Shown: positions 24,523 through 32,124 of the stretch, piece by piece
Position numbering within the stretch: the first letter of the stretch is position 1
Layout: each line of letters opens with the position of its first letter
NCBI RefSeq assembly: GCF_029837695.1
Contig: NZ_JAOEEA010000008.1
Coordinates: 124,001 to 188,000 of the forward strand
DNA from: Pseudomonas sp. GD04019
GTDB lineage: Bacteria; Pseudomonadota; Gammaproteobacteria; Pseudomonadales; Pseudomonadaceae
DNA length: 64,000 nt
Direction: 5' to 3'
The notes under the pieces: model-generated
Databases searched by the model: none
What the model saw: the letters and a program-made list of their open reading frames with translations, nothing else
What the model was told of the DNA's origin: nothing
Translations under genes and position numbers: made by a program

Positions 24523-26109
24523 TTATGGCTTGCGCTTCACATGGGTGAAGTTGTTGGAGCCCAGGGGGCTGAGCACGAAGCCCTCGACATCCCGGCGCAG
24601 CACGGCGAACTGCTTGGGGTGGGCGAGGGCGATCCAGGGCGCCTGCTGGTGGAAAATCGCCAGCGCCTCGCGGTACAGCGCAGCGCGACGCTCCGGCTCG
24701 GCGACCCGGCGGGCCTCGCGGATCAGCTGGTCGAATTCCTTGTGACACCAGCCTGCCTGATTCTCGCCACTCTCGGCGGCGGCGCAGGACAGGTTGGGGG
24801 TGAGGAAGTTGTCCGGGTCGCCGTTGTCGCCGGCCCAGCCCATGAATACCAGGTCGTGCTCGCCGTTCTTGGCGCGCTTGATCAGCTCGCCCCACTCGAA
24901 CACGCGGATGTCGGCTTGGATGCCGATGGCGGCCAGGTCGGCCTGCAGCATCTGCGCGCCGATGCCCGGGTTGGGATTGGTCGGGCCGCCGCCGGGGCGG
25001 GTCCAGATCGACAGTTTGAGGCCCTGGGCGTGGCCGGCCTCGGCCAGCAGTTGGCGGGCGCGTTCCACATCCTTGGGCCAGGGCTGCAGGCGCTCGTCGT
25101 AGCCGAGCAGGGTGGCCGGGTAGGGCGCCGCCGCCAGACTGGCGTTGCCCTCGCCGTACTGGGCCCGCAGGTAGGCCTGGCGGTCGAAGGCCAGGTTGAT
25201 GGCCTGGCGCACGCGCACGTCGTCCAGCGGCTTGTGCCGGGTGTTGATGGCGACGTAGGCGGTGAGCAGCGAGTCCAGCTCCAGTACCTGCAGCTCCTTG
25301 TTCTCGCGCAGCTTCGGTACATCGCTCGGGCGGGGGAACACGGCCACCTGGCAGGCGCCGGCCTTGAGCTGTTGGATGCGCACGTTGGGGTCGGGGGTGA
25401 TGGCCAGCAGCAGGCGATCGAGCGCCGGTTTGCCGCCCCAGTAGTGCGGGTTGCCGGCGAAACGCACCTGGGCGTCCTTGGCGTAGCGCTCGAAGACGAA
25501 GGGGCCGGTGCCGATGGGCTGGCTGTTGAGCTTTTCCGGTGTTTCGGCGTCGAGTAGCTGTTCGGCGTACTCGGCGGAATAGATGGAGGTGAAGCCCATG
25601 GCCAGGTCGGCCAGGAAGGGCGCCTCGGGGTGTTTCAGGGTGAAGCGCACACGGTGTTCGTCGAGCGCCTCGATCTGGTCGATCAGCTCGGCGAAGCCCA
25701 TGGCCTCGAAATAGGGAAAGCCGCGCGGGGCCAGTTCGTGCCAGTCGTGGTCCTTGTCGTGCTGGCGCTGGAAGCTCCACAGCACGTCGTCGGCATTCAG
25801 CTCGCGGCTCGGCTTGAACCAGGGTGTTGCATGGAACTTCACGCCCTTGCGCAGGGTGAAGGTGTAGGTCAGGCCGTCGGCGCTGATCTCCCAGCTCTCG
25901 GCCAGGGCGGGAATGATGCGGGTGCTGCCGGGGGCGAACTGCACCAGGCGTTCGTAGACCGTCTCGGCCGAGGCGTCGGCGGTGGTGGCGGCGGTGTACT
26001 GGACGATGTCGAACCCTTCCGGGCTGGCCTCGGAGCAGACCACCAGCGATTGCTGAGCGAACGCCGGCAAGCCGGCGCAAAGCGCCAGGAGCATGAGGAG
26101 ACTGCGCAT
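24523..26109 (-). CDS. dppA: Dipeptide-type periplasmic binding protein (second DppA copy)
   Basis: A 528-residue SBP family 5 receptor. The Sec signal MRSLLMLLALCAGLPAFAQQ is followed by SLVVCSEASPEGFDIVQYT. The family signature DGLTYTFTLRKGVKFH lies near residue 85 and is followed by LNADDVLWSFQRQHD. It captures peptides for DppBCDF. It is clearly paralogous to the gene just upstream, with shared motifs along the whole length and the same C-terminal end style (VLSPLGSNNFTHV). The start is the ATG at the signal peptide. The two copies could differ in peptide preference, as reported for multiple DppA proteins in P. aeruginosa. Confidence 0.9.
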   Translation of the reverse strand: MRSLLMLLALCAGLPAFAQQSLVVCSEASPEGFDIVQYTAATTADASAETVYERLVQFAPGSTRIIPALAESWEISADGLTYTFTLRKGVKFHATPWFKPSRELNADDVLWSFQRQHDKDHDWHELAPRGFPYFEAMGFAELIDQIEALDEHRVRFTLKHPEAPFLADLAMGFTSIYSAEYAEQLLDAETPEKLNSQPIGTGPFVFERYAKDAQVRFAGNPHYWGGKPALDRLLLAITPDPNVRIQQLKAGACQVAVFPRPSDVPKLRENKELQVLELDSLLTAYVAINTRHKPLDDVRVRQAINLAFDRQAYLRAQYGEGNASLAAAPYPATLLGYDERLQPWPKDVERARQLLAEAGHAQGLKLSIWTRPGGGPTNPNPGIGAQMLQADLAAIGIQADIRVFEWGELIKRAKNGEHDLVFMGWAGDNGDPDNFLTPNLSCAAAESGENQAGWCHKEFDQLIREARRVAEPERRAALYREALAIFHQQAPWIALAHPKQFAVLRRDVEGFVLSPLGSNNFTHVKRKP

Positions 26110-26164
26110 GAACCGTTCCTTCTGCGGATGAAGCCGGGCGGCATGCAGCCGCCCGGAACTCGGC

Positions 26165-27766
26165 TTACTTGCCGACACCCACGCCGTAGAAGGAGTTGAG
26201 CGCGAACGGGCTGATCTTGAAGTCCTGCACGTTCTTGCGCATCGGTTGGTAGACGGTGGAGTGGGCGATCGGGGTGATCGGCACCTGGGCCTTGAGTACG
26301 TGCTGAGCCTGTTTGTACAGCTCGGTACGCTTGGCCACGTCGGAGGTGGCCTTGGCGGCCTTCACCAGCTTGTCGTAGTCCTCGAAGCACCACTTGGAGA
26401 AGTTGTTGCCGTCGACCGCGTCGCAGCCGTACAGGGTGCCCAGCCAGTTGTCCGGGTCACCGTTGTCGCCGCTCCAGCCGATCAGCATGGCGTCGTGCTC
26501 GCCGCCCTTGGCGCGCTTCATGTACTCGCCCCATTCGTAGCTGACGATATTGGCCTTGATGCCGATCTTCGCCCAGTCGGCCTGGAGCATCTCGGCCATC
26601 AGCTTGGCATTGGGGTTGTACGGGCGCTGCACCGGCATGGCCCACAGGGTGATCTCGGTGCCTTCGGCGATGCCGGCGGCCTTGAGCAGGGTCTTGGCCT
26701 TCTCGGGATCATAGGCCGGGTCCTTGACGCTGTCGTCGTAGGACCACTGGGTCGGCGGCATGCCGTTTACCGCCAGCTGGCCGGCGCCCTGGTACACGGC
26801 ATCGATGATCGCTTGCTTGTTCACCGCCATGTCCAGCGCCTGGCGCACTTCGAGCTTGTCGAACGGTTTGTGGGTGACGTTGTAGGCGATGTAGCCGAGG
26901 TTGAAGCCCGGCTGCGAGGGCATGTTCAGGTTGGCGTCTTTCTTCAGCGACTCGAGGTCGGCCGGGCGCGGGAACAGGGTGATCTGGCACTCGCCAGCCT
27001 TGAGCTTCTGCATGCGCACCGAGGCGTCGGTGTTGATGGCGAAGATCAGGTTGTCGATCTTCACGTCTTCCGGCAGCCAGTAGTCCTTGTTGCCGGTGAA
27101 GCGGATCTGCGCGTCCTTCTGGTAGCGCTTGAACACGAACGGACCGGTGCCGATCGGCTTCTGGTTGATGTCGGCGGCCTTGCCGGCCTTGAGCAGCTGA
27201 TCGGCGTATTCGGCGGACTGGATCGAGGCGAAGCTCATCGCCAGGTTCTGGATAAAGGCGGCGTCGACGCTGTTGAGGGTGAACTTGACGCTGTGGTCGT
27301 CGAGCTTCTCCAGCTTGGCGATATTGGCGTCCATGCCCATGTCGGTGAAGTAGGGGAATTCGGTGGGGTAGGCCTTACGGAACGGATGCTCCTTGTCGAG
27401 CATGCGCTGGAAGGTGAACAGCACGTCATCGGCGTTGAATTCGCGGCTCGGCTTGAAGTACTCGGTGGTATGGAACTTCACGCCCTTGCGCAGCTGGAAG
27501 GTGTAGGTCAGGCCGTCGGCCGATACGTCCCACTTCTCGGCCAGGCCCGGCACCACTGCGGTACCGCCTCGTTCGAACTGGCTCAGGCGGTTGAACATGG
27601 TTTCCGCGGCGGCATCGAAGTCGGTGCCGGTGGTGTACTGGCCCGGGTCGAAACCGGCGGGGCTGCCTTCGGAGCAGAACACCAGATTGCTGGCGGCGCT
27701 GGCGAAGGGGGCGCTGGCGATCAGCCCAGCGGCGAGAAGAGCCTGGATGACGGCGTTCTTACGCAT
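26165..27766 (-). CDS. dppA: Dipeptide-type periplasmic binding protein (first DppA copy)
   Basis: A 533-residue SBP family 5 receptor and first gene of the operon. The signal MRKNAVIQALLAAGLIASAPFASA is followed by SNLVFCSEGSPAGFDPGQYTTG, and DGLTYTFQLRKGVKFH is the family signature. GAGGT lies 7 nt before the ATG at 27766. With the next gene it forms a tandem pair feeding one DppBCDF transporter. The 213-bp gap upstream must hold the operon promoter; no clear sigma-70 or sigma-54 box was recognised. Confidence 0.9.
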   Translation of the reverse strand: MRKNAVIQALLAAGLIASAPFASAASNLVFCSEGSPAGFDPGQYTTGTDFDAAAETMFNRLSQFERGGTAVVPGLAEKWDVSADGLTYTFQLRKGVKFHTTEYFKPSREFNADDVLFTFQRMLDKEHPFRKAYPTEFPYFTDMGMDANIAKLEKLDDHSVKFTLNSVDAAFIQNLAMSFASIQSAEYADQLLKAGKAADINQKPIGTGPFVFKRYQKDAQIRFTGNKDYWLPEDVKIDNLIFAINTDASVRMQKLKAGECQITLFPRPADLESLKKDANLNMPSQPGFNLGYIAYNVTHKPFDKLEVRQALDMAVNKQAIIDAVYQGAGQLAVNGMPPTQWSYDDSVKDPAYDPEKAKTLLKAAGIAEGTEITLWAMPVQRPYNPNAKLMAEMLQADWAKIGIKANIVSYEWGEYMKRAKGGEHDAMLIGWSGDNGDPDNWLGTLYGCDAVDGNNFSKWCFEDYDKLVKAAKATSDVAKRTELYKQAQHVLKAQVPITPIAHSTVYQPMRKNVQDFKISPFALNSFYGVGVGK

Positions 27767-27938
27767 GTTGACCTCATGTTTGTTGTGGTTGTGATCCTTG
27801 AGGGATGCCTTGTGGGCACCTTGCGTGAAGCTATGCACGGCATATGCCGCGGGCAAGCGTGAAACGCGATTGAGTGTAGAAGCTGTGGCGAAGCTGTAAT
27901 GCTTTGTCGCAATTGTGCAAATTTCGCGGAGGGGTGTG

Positions 27939-27973
27939 GCGATGGGCCACTGCCGTTGGCGGTGGCCCATCGC
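27939..27973 (-). terminator. Hairpin downstream of the SIMPL gene
   Basis: GCGATGGGCCAC / GTGGCCCATCGC perfect 12-bp stem with a small inner GCC/GGC hairpin in the loop, 7 nt beyond the SIMPL stop codon. No T-run follows on the minus strand, so it may stabilise the mRNA end rather than terminate on its own. Confidence 0.5.
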
Positions 27974-27979
27974 TCCCGA

Positions 27980-28693
27980 TCAGGGCAGCTGCACCTCGAT
28001 CACACCGTCGGCGCTCATGCTCACGCGGCTGGTGCCGGCCTCGATCTGCGGCGCCGCTTCGCTCTTGCTGAAGCTGCCGCGATCCATGGCCATGGCGCGC
28101 ATCGGCATCACCGGCTGGAAGCCGCCGCTGTTGAGGTTGAGGCTGACCAGCTTGTAGCCCTTGCCGCCGACCGCGTCGGTGGCCAACTGGGCGCGGGATT
28201 TGAAGGCTTCCACGGCCTGTTTGATCAGGCCGTCTTCGCTGGTCTGGCGGGTATCCTCGGCCACGGCGAAGCTCATCTCGGCCATCTTCAGCTCACCCAG
28301 CAGGTCGGCGGACAGCTGCGACAGGCGGGCGAACTCGGCGCTTTCCAGGCGCAGCTCGGCGCGCTCGCGCCAGGCGCTGATCTTGCTGCCTTCGTCCTCG
28401 TACACCGGGTAGCTCTGCCGGCTGCCGAGGCTGACTTTCACGCCCTGCACCTTGCGCGCCTTGTCGATGGCGGCATTCAGTGTCTTGGTCACGCCGGCGG
28501 CCAGCTCGGCCGGGTCGTCGCTCTGGGCCTCGGTGTAGAGGGTGACGTACATGCGGTCGTGGGCCACTTCCTGGCTGACTTCAGCGCGCAGCGATACCTG
28601 GTTGTAGCGCGGCTCGTCGGCCATGGCCGGCAGGCTGGCGAGAGTGGCCAGGCCGAGGGCGACGGTGGCGGCGAGACGGTTGAGTGCGTGCAT
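27980..28693 (-). CDS. SIMPL (DUF541) periplasmic protein
   Basis: A 237-residue exported protein. The signal MHALNRLAATVALGLATLASLPAMA is followed by a SIMPL domain with the typical alternating pattern (VSLRAEVSQEVAHDRMYVTLYTEAQSDDPAELAAGVTKTLNAAIDKARK, later SRQSYPVYEDEGSKISAWRERAEL). DUF541 proteins are periplasmic or outer-membrane-associated oligomers with poorly known roles, some linked to oxidative stress. It lies between dpp and roxSR, divergent from roxS. Confidence 0.88.
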   Translation of the reverse strand: MHALNRLAATVALGLATLASLPAMADEPRYNQVSLRAEVSQEVAHDRMYVTLYTEAQSDDPAELAAGVTKTLNAAIDKARKVQGVKVSLGSRQSYPVYEDEGSKISAWRERAELRLESAEFARLSQLSADLLGELKMAEMSFAVAEDTRQTSEDGLIKQAVEAFKSRAQLATDAVGGKGYKLVSLNLNSGGFQPVMPMRAMAMDRGSFSKSEAAPQIEAGTSRVSMSADGVIEVQLP

Positions 28694-28895
28694 GGGGACT
28701 CCTTGCGGGTGGTTGTCCTGGTGTTTGACGAAGTGGTCAGACTATTCGGGTTAAAGGTGGTTCGCAGGTTTTCTTTTTCCAGTTGTTGGCCCGTTCGCGG
28801 CTTAGTTCGGGCGAGGGCAGCGCTGCGTCCGGTTGACGCAGGTCAGCGGCCACCCAGGCCCTCTGGTTATACTCGCCGGCATGCCCGGAGCCTCT

Positions 28896-30167
28896 ATGTA
28901 CGCACCTGTCCAATTGCTGTCCGCCAGCCGCCAGAACCTCTGGCGCCTGACTCTGATTCGTCTGCTGGTGCTGGCCGCCCAGGCCGGTTCGGTGGGCATC
29001 GCCTACCTGTCCGACCTGCTGCCGCTGCCCTGGCTGCCGCTGTGCATCACCCTCGGCGTGTCGCTCGGCCTGTGCCTGCTCACCGCCCTGCGCCTGCGCG
29101 GGCCGTGGCCGGTCACCGAATTGGAATACACGGTGCAGCTGGCCTGCGACCTGGTGATCCACAGCCTGCTGCTGTACTTCTCCGGGGGCTCGACCAACCC
29201 CTTCGTCTCCTACTACCTGGTGCCGCTGACCATCGCCGCGGCAACGCTGCCCTGGCTGTATTCGATGTTCCTCGCCGGGCTGGCGCTGACCGGCTACACC
29301 GCGCTGCTGATCTGGTATCACCCGATGCACCTGAACAACGTGCAGCATGAGGCGATGCTGATCAGCCTGCACCTGTTCGGCATGTGGCTGAACTTCCTGC
29401 TGTCCGCCGCGTTCATCACCTTCTTCGTGGTCAAGATGGCCGGCGCCCTGCGCCGCCAGGACGAACTGCAGGCGCTGCGCCGCGAGGAAGGCATGCGCGA
29501 TCAGCAACTGTTGGCCGTGGCCACCCAGGCGGCCGGCGCTGCCCACGAGCTGGGCACGCCGCTGGCGACCATGAGCGTGCTGCTCAAGGAGCTGCGCCAG
29601 GAGTACCGCGACAAGCCGACCCTGCAGGACGACCTGGCCCTGCTGCAGGAGCAGGTCAAGCTGTGCAAGGAGACCCTGCAGCACCTGGTGCGCGCCGCCG
29701 AGGCCGATCGCCGCCAGGCGGTGTTCGAGCAGACCGCCGTGCAATGGCTGGAGACCACCCTCAATCGCTGGCACCTGATGCGCCCCGAGGCCACCTACCG
29801 CTTTCAGTGCCTGGGCTCGGGCGCGGTGCCGCGCCTGCTGCCGCCGGCGGACCTGACCCAGGCCCTGCTCAACCTGCTGAACAACGCCGCCGACGCCTGC
29901 CCGGACAAGCTCGACATTCGCCTGGACTGGGACGCGAGCTGGATCAACCTGAGCATCCGCGACCATGGTGCCGGGGTACCGCTGGCCATCGCCGAGCAGA
30001 TCGGCAAACCCTTCTTCACCACCAAGGGCAAGGGCTTCGGCCTCGGCCTGTTCCTCAGCCAGGCCAGCGTGACGCGGGCCGGCGGTTCGGTGAAACTCTA
30101 CAATCACGAAGAGGGCGGCACGCTGACGGAACTGCTGCTGCCGAGGCTTGGAGATGAGCATGTCTGA
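28896..30167 (+). CDS. roxS: Redox sensor histidine kinase RoxS (RegB/PrrB family)
   Basis: A 423-residue membrane histidine kinase. Six membrane helices occupy roughly residues 20-165 and include GGSTNPF at residues 97-103, the quinone-sensing heptapeptide of RegB-type kinases. The H-box AAGAAHELGTPLATMSV carries His217. The ATPase domain has LLNNAADACPDK (N box), RDHGAGVP (G1) and KGKGFGLGLFLSQ (G2). RegB/RoxS kinases read ubiquinone redox state and control respiratory genes. An ATG at 28881 is also possible, but the ATG at 28896 has GGAG 5 nt upstream. It overlaps roxR by 8 nt. Confidence 0.93.
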   Translation: MYAPVQLLSASRQNLWRLTLIRLLVLAAQAGSVGIAYLSDLLPLPWLPLCITLGVSLGLCLLTALRLRGPWPVTELEYTVQLACDLVIHSLLLYFSGGSTNPFVSYYLVPLTIAAATLPWLYSMFLAGLALTGYTALLIWYHPMHLNNVQHEAMLISLHLFGMWLNFLLSAAFITFFVVKMAGALRRQDELQALRREEGMRDQQLLAVATQAAGAAHELGTPLATMSVLLKELRQEYRDKPTLQDDLALLQEQVKLCKETLQHLVRAAEADRRQAVFEQTAVQWLETTLNRWHLMRPEATYRFQCLGSGAVPRLLPPADLTQALLNLLNNAADACPDKLDIRLDWDASWINLSIRDHGAGVPLAIAEQIGKPFFTTKGKGFGLGLFLSQASVTRAGGSVKLYNHEEGGTLTELLLPRLGDEHV

Positions 30168-30720
30168 CGAACAACTGCACGATCAGGAAGACCAGCCGCA
30201 CCTGCTGCTGGTGGACGACGACGCCACCTTCACCCGCGTCATGGCACGCGCCATGGACCGCCGCGGCCTGCGCGTGAGCGTGGCCAACTCGGCGGAAGAG
30301 GGCCTGGCCCTGGCCAAGGAAGACCTGCCGGACTATGCCGTGGTCGACCTGAAGATGGAGGGCGACTCCGGCCTGGTGCTGCTGCCCAAGCTGCTGGAGC
30401 TGGACCCGGAGATGCGTGTGGTGATCCTCACCGGCTATTCGAGCATCGCCACCGCCGTGGAGGCGATCAAGCGCGGCGCCACCAACTACCTGTGCAAGCC
30501 GGCCGACGCCGACGACGTGCTCACCGCGCTGCTCTCCGAGCATGCCGACCTCAACACGCTGGTGCCGGAAAACCCGATGTCGGTGGATCGCCTGCAGTGG
30601 GAGCACATCCAGCGCGTGCTGGCCGAGCACGACGGCAATATCTCCGCCACCGCCCGAGCCCTCGGCATGCACCGCCGTACCCTGCAGCGCAAGCTGCAGA
30701 AGCGCCCGGTACGCCGCTAA
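30160..30720 (+). CDS. roxR: Response regulator RoxR (RegA/PrrA family)
   Basis: A 186-residue response regulator. The receiver domain has the acidic pocket LLLVDDD (Asp19-21), phosphoacceptor Asp63 in VVDLKMEGDSGL, Thr in VVILTGYSS and Lys in YLCKPADADD. A short Fis-type DNA-binding domain, HDGNISATARALGMHRRTLQRKLQKR, closes the protein, as in RegA/PrrA/ActR. GGAG 6 nt upstream supports the ATG at 30160. It forms a two-gene unit with roxS and probably controls terminal oxidase genes elsewhere. Confidence 0.93.
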   Translation: MSDEQLHDQEDQPHLLLVDDDATFTRVMARAMDRRGLRVSVANSAEEGLALAKEDLPDYAVVDLKMEGDSGLVLLPKLLELDPEMRVVILTGYSSIATAVEAIKRGATNYLCKPADADDVLTALLSEHADLNTLVPENPMSVDRLQWEHIQRVLAEHDGNISATARALGMHRRTLQRKLQKRPVRR

Positions 30721-30738
30721 GCCTCTCGTGGCAATGAC

Positions 30739-30791
30739 GTAGGGCGGGTGAAACCCGCGTTGGACTGACGCGCGGGTTGCACCCGCCCTAC
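30739..30791. repeat. Intergenic palindrome (GTAGGGCGGGTG family)
   Basis: GTAGGGCGGGTG...AACCCGCG pairs with CGCGGGTT...CACCCGCCCTAC to give a near-perfect long hairpin. It lies 18 nt after roxR and may serve as its terminator. Sequence differs from the REP elements at 1.8 and 23.4 kb. Confidence 0.8.
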
Positions 30792-30871
30792 GCTGATTGA
30801 AAGCCTGGTGAAAGCCATTGTCCGACTGCAGCGGTTACCATTAGCCGCCTAATCAAGTAGTCGGGAACGCC

Positions 30872-31813
30872 ATGCTCGCCGTTGTCCAGCAGACCCTCGC
30901 CATCACCGCGCCGGTGTTCTCCATGCTGTTCCTCGGGGTGGCGCTCAAGCGCCTGGCCCTGATCGACGCGCACTTCATCAATACCGCCTCGGCCCTGGTG
31001 TTCAACGTCAGCATGCCGGTCATGCTGTTCCTCGCGATCCTGCATGCCGACCTCAACACCGCGTTGCAGCCGGCGCTGCTCGGCTATTTCCTGCTGGCCA
31101 CGGTCATCGGCTTCCTGCTGGCCTGGGGCTGGGCCCTGCTGCGGGTGCCGCGGGCCGAGCGCGGGGTGTTCGTGCAGGGCTCGTTCCGCGGCAACAACGG
31201 CATCATCGGCCTGGCCCTGGCCACCAGTCTGTACGGCGACTACGGCCTGTCGCTGGGCGGCATCCTCGGCGGGGTGGTGATCCTCAGCTACAACACCCTC
31301 TCGGTGATCGTGCTGGAGGTGTACAACCCGAACAGCAAGGCCAGCCCCTGGAGCATCCTGCGGGGCATTCTGCGCAACCCGCTGATCCTCGGAGTGCTGG
31401 CGGCCATTCCCTTCGCCTACTGGCAGGTGCGCCTGCCCGGCTGGCTGACCACCTCCGGCGAGTACCTGGCGCAGCTGACCCTGCCGCTGGCGCTGATCTG
31501 CATCGGCGGCACCCTGTCGCTGGCCTCCCTGCGCGCCAGCGGCGGCCTGGCCGTCGGTGCCAGCCTGATGAAGATGGTCTGCTTGCCGCTCCTGGCGACC
31601 GCCGGCGCCTTCGCCTGCGGCTTCCGTAATGCCGAGCTGGCCATCCTGTTCCTCTACTTCGCCAGCCCCACGGCGGCGGCCAGCTTCGTCATGGCCAAGG
31701 CGGCCGGCGGCAACCACGAGTTGGCGGCGGCGATCATCGTCCTCACCACGCTGGTGGCGGTGGTCACCACCAATATCGGCCTGTTCGTGCTGCAGTGGGG
31801 CGGCTGGATCTGA
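30872..31813 (+). CDS. AEC (auxin efflux carrier) family transporter
   Basis: A 313-residue secondary transporter with about ten hydrophobic helices. The N-terminal VFSMLFLGVALKRLALIDAHFINTASALVFNVSMPVMLF segment and the central SFRGNNGIIGLALATSLYG motif are typical of bacterial AEC permeases (malonate or other organic-acid carriers). The substrate is unknown. It is monocistronic, between roxSR and the pbpC block, with palindromic repeats on both sides. Confidence 0.88.
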   Translation: MLAVVQQTLAITAPVFSMLFLGVALKRLALIDAHFINTASALVFNVSMPVMLFLAILHADLNTALQPALLGYFLLATVIGFLLAWGWALLRVPRAERGVFVQGSFRGNNGIIGLALATSLYGDYGLSLGGILGGVVILSYNTLSVIVLEVYNPNSKASPWSILRGILRNPLILGVLAAIPFAYWQVRLPGWLTTSGEYLAQLTLPLALICIGGTLSLASLRASGGLAVGASLMKMVCLPLLATAGAFACGFRNAELAILFLYFASPTAAASFVMAKAAGGNHELAAAIIVLTTLVAVVTTNIGLFVLQWGGWI

Positions 31814-31827
31814 CGCTGTTAAAGCCG

Positions 31828-31891
31828 TAGCCCGGATGCAATCCGGGGGGAGCGACCACTGAGCAGTCTTTCCCGGATTGCATCCGGGCTA
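31828..31891. repeat. Intergenic palindrome (TAGCCCGGATGC family), copy 1
   Basis: TAGCCCGGATGCAATCCGGG (31828-31847) pairs exactly with 31872-31891. It is the first of two copies lying about 215 bp apart, as part of a duplicated segment. Confidence 0.85.
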
Positions 31892-31908
31892 AATGAGCGG
31901 CAAGCCAA

Positions 31909-32039
31909 CTACGGCAAAAATTCCACCTGCAGCGCCCGGCTGGCGCTGCGGCCCTGGTCGTCGCTGACCCGAATGCGGTATTGGTCCGAGCGCGCGGGTC
32001 GCCATTGCAGGGCGGCCTGACTAGCCCTGGCCCACCAGG
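31909..32039 (-). pseudogene. Decayed duplicate of the pbpC 3' end
   Basis: This stretch is a diverged copy of the last ~43 codons of pbpC (32125-32255), including the same final codons ELP-type end EFLP and TAG stop. In the pbpC frame it would read ALQWRPARS.QYRIRVSDDQGRS, nearly identical to the intact gene. Two bases are missing near 32015-32025, and a TAG follows VGQG, so it cannot encode a functional domain. The copy is linked to its own copy of the TAGCCCGGATGC palindrome, and the pair repeats with a ~215-bp period. Confidence 0.8.
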
Positions 32040-32041
32040 CC

Positions 32042-32108
32042 GTAGCCCGGATGCAATCCGGGAACGGTCCTTCGGCAAATCGCCCTTCCCGGATTGCATC
32101 CGGGCTAC
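32042..32108. repeat. Intergenic palindrome (GTAGCCCGGATGC family), copy 2
   Basis: GTAGCCCGGATGC... (32042-32062) pairs perfectly with 32088-32108. It lies between the intact pbpC stop codon and the decayed duplicate. Confidence 0.85.
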
Positions 32109-32124
32109 ATGAGCGGCAAGTCAG

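Noticed and set aside
31764-32099. Minus-strand frame across the palindromes downstream of the AEC gene
   Set aside because: It reads through two palindromes and the decayed pbpC duplicate in a different frame from pbpC.
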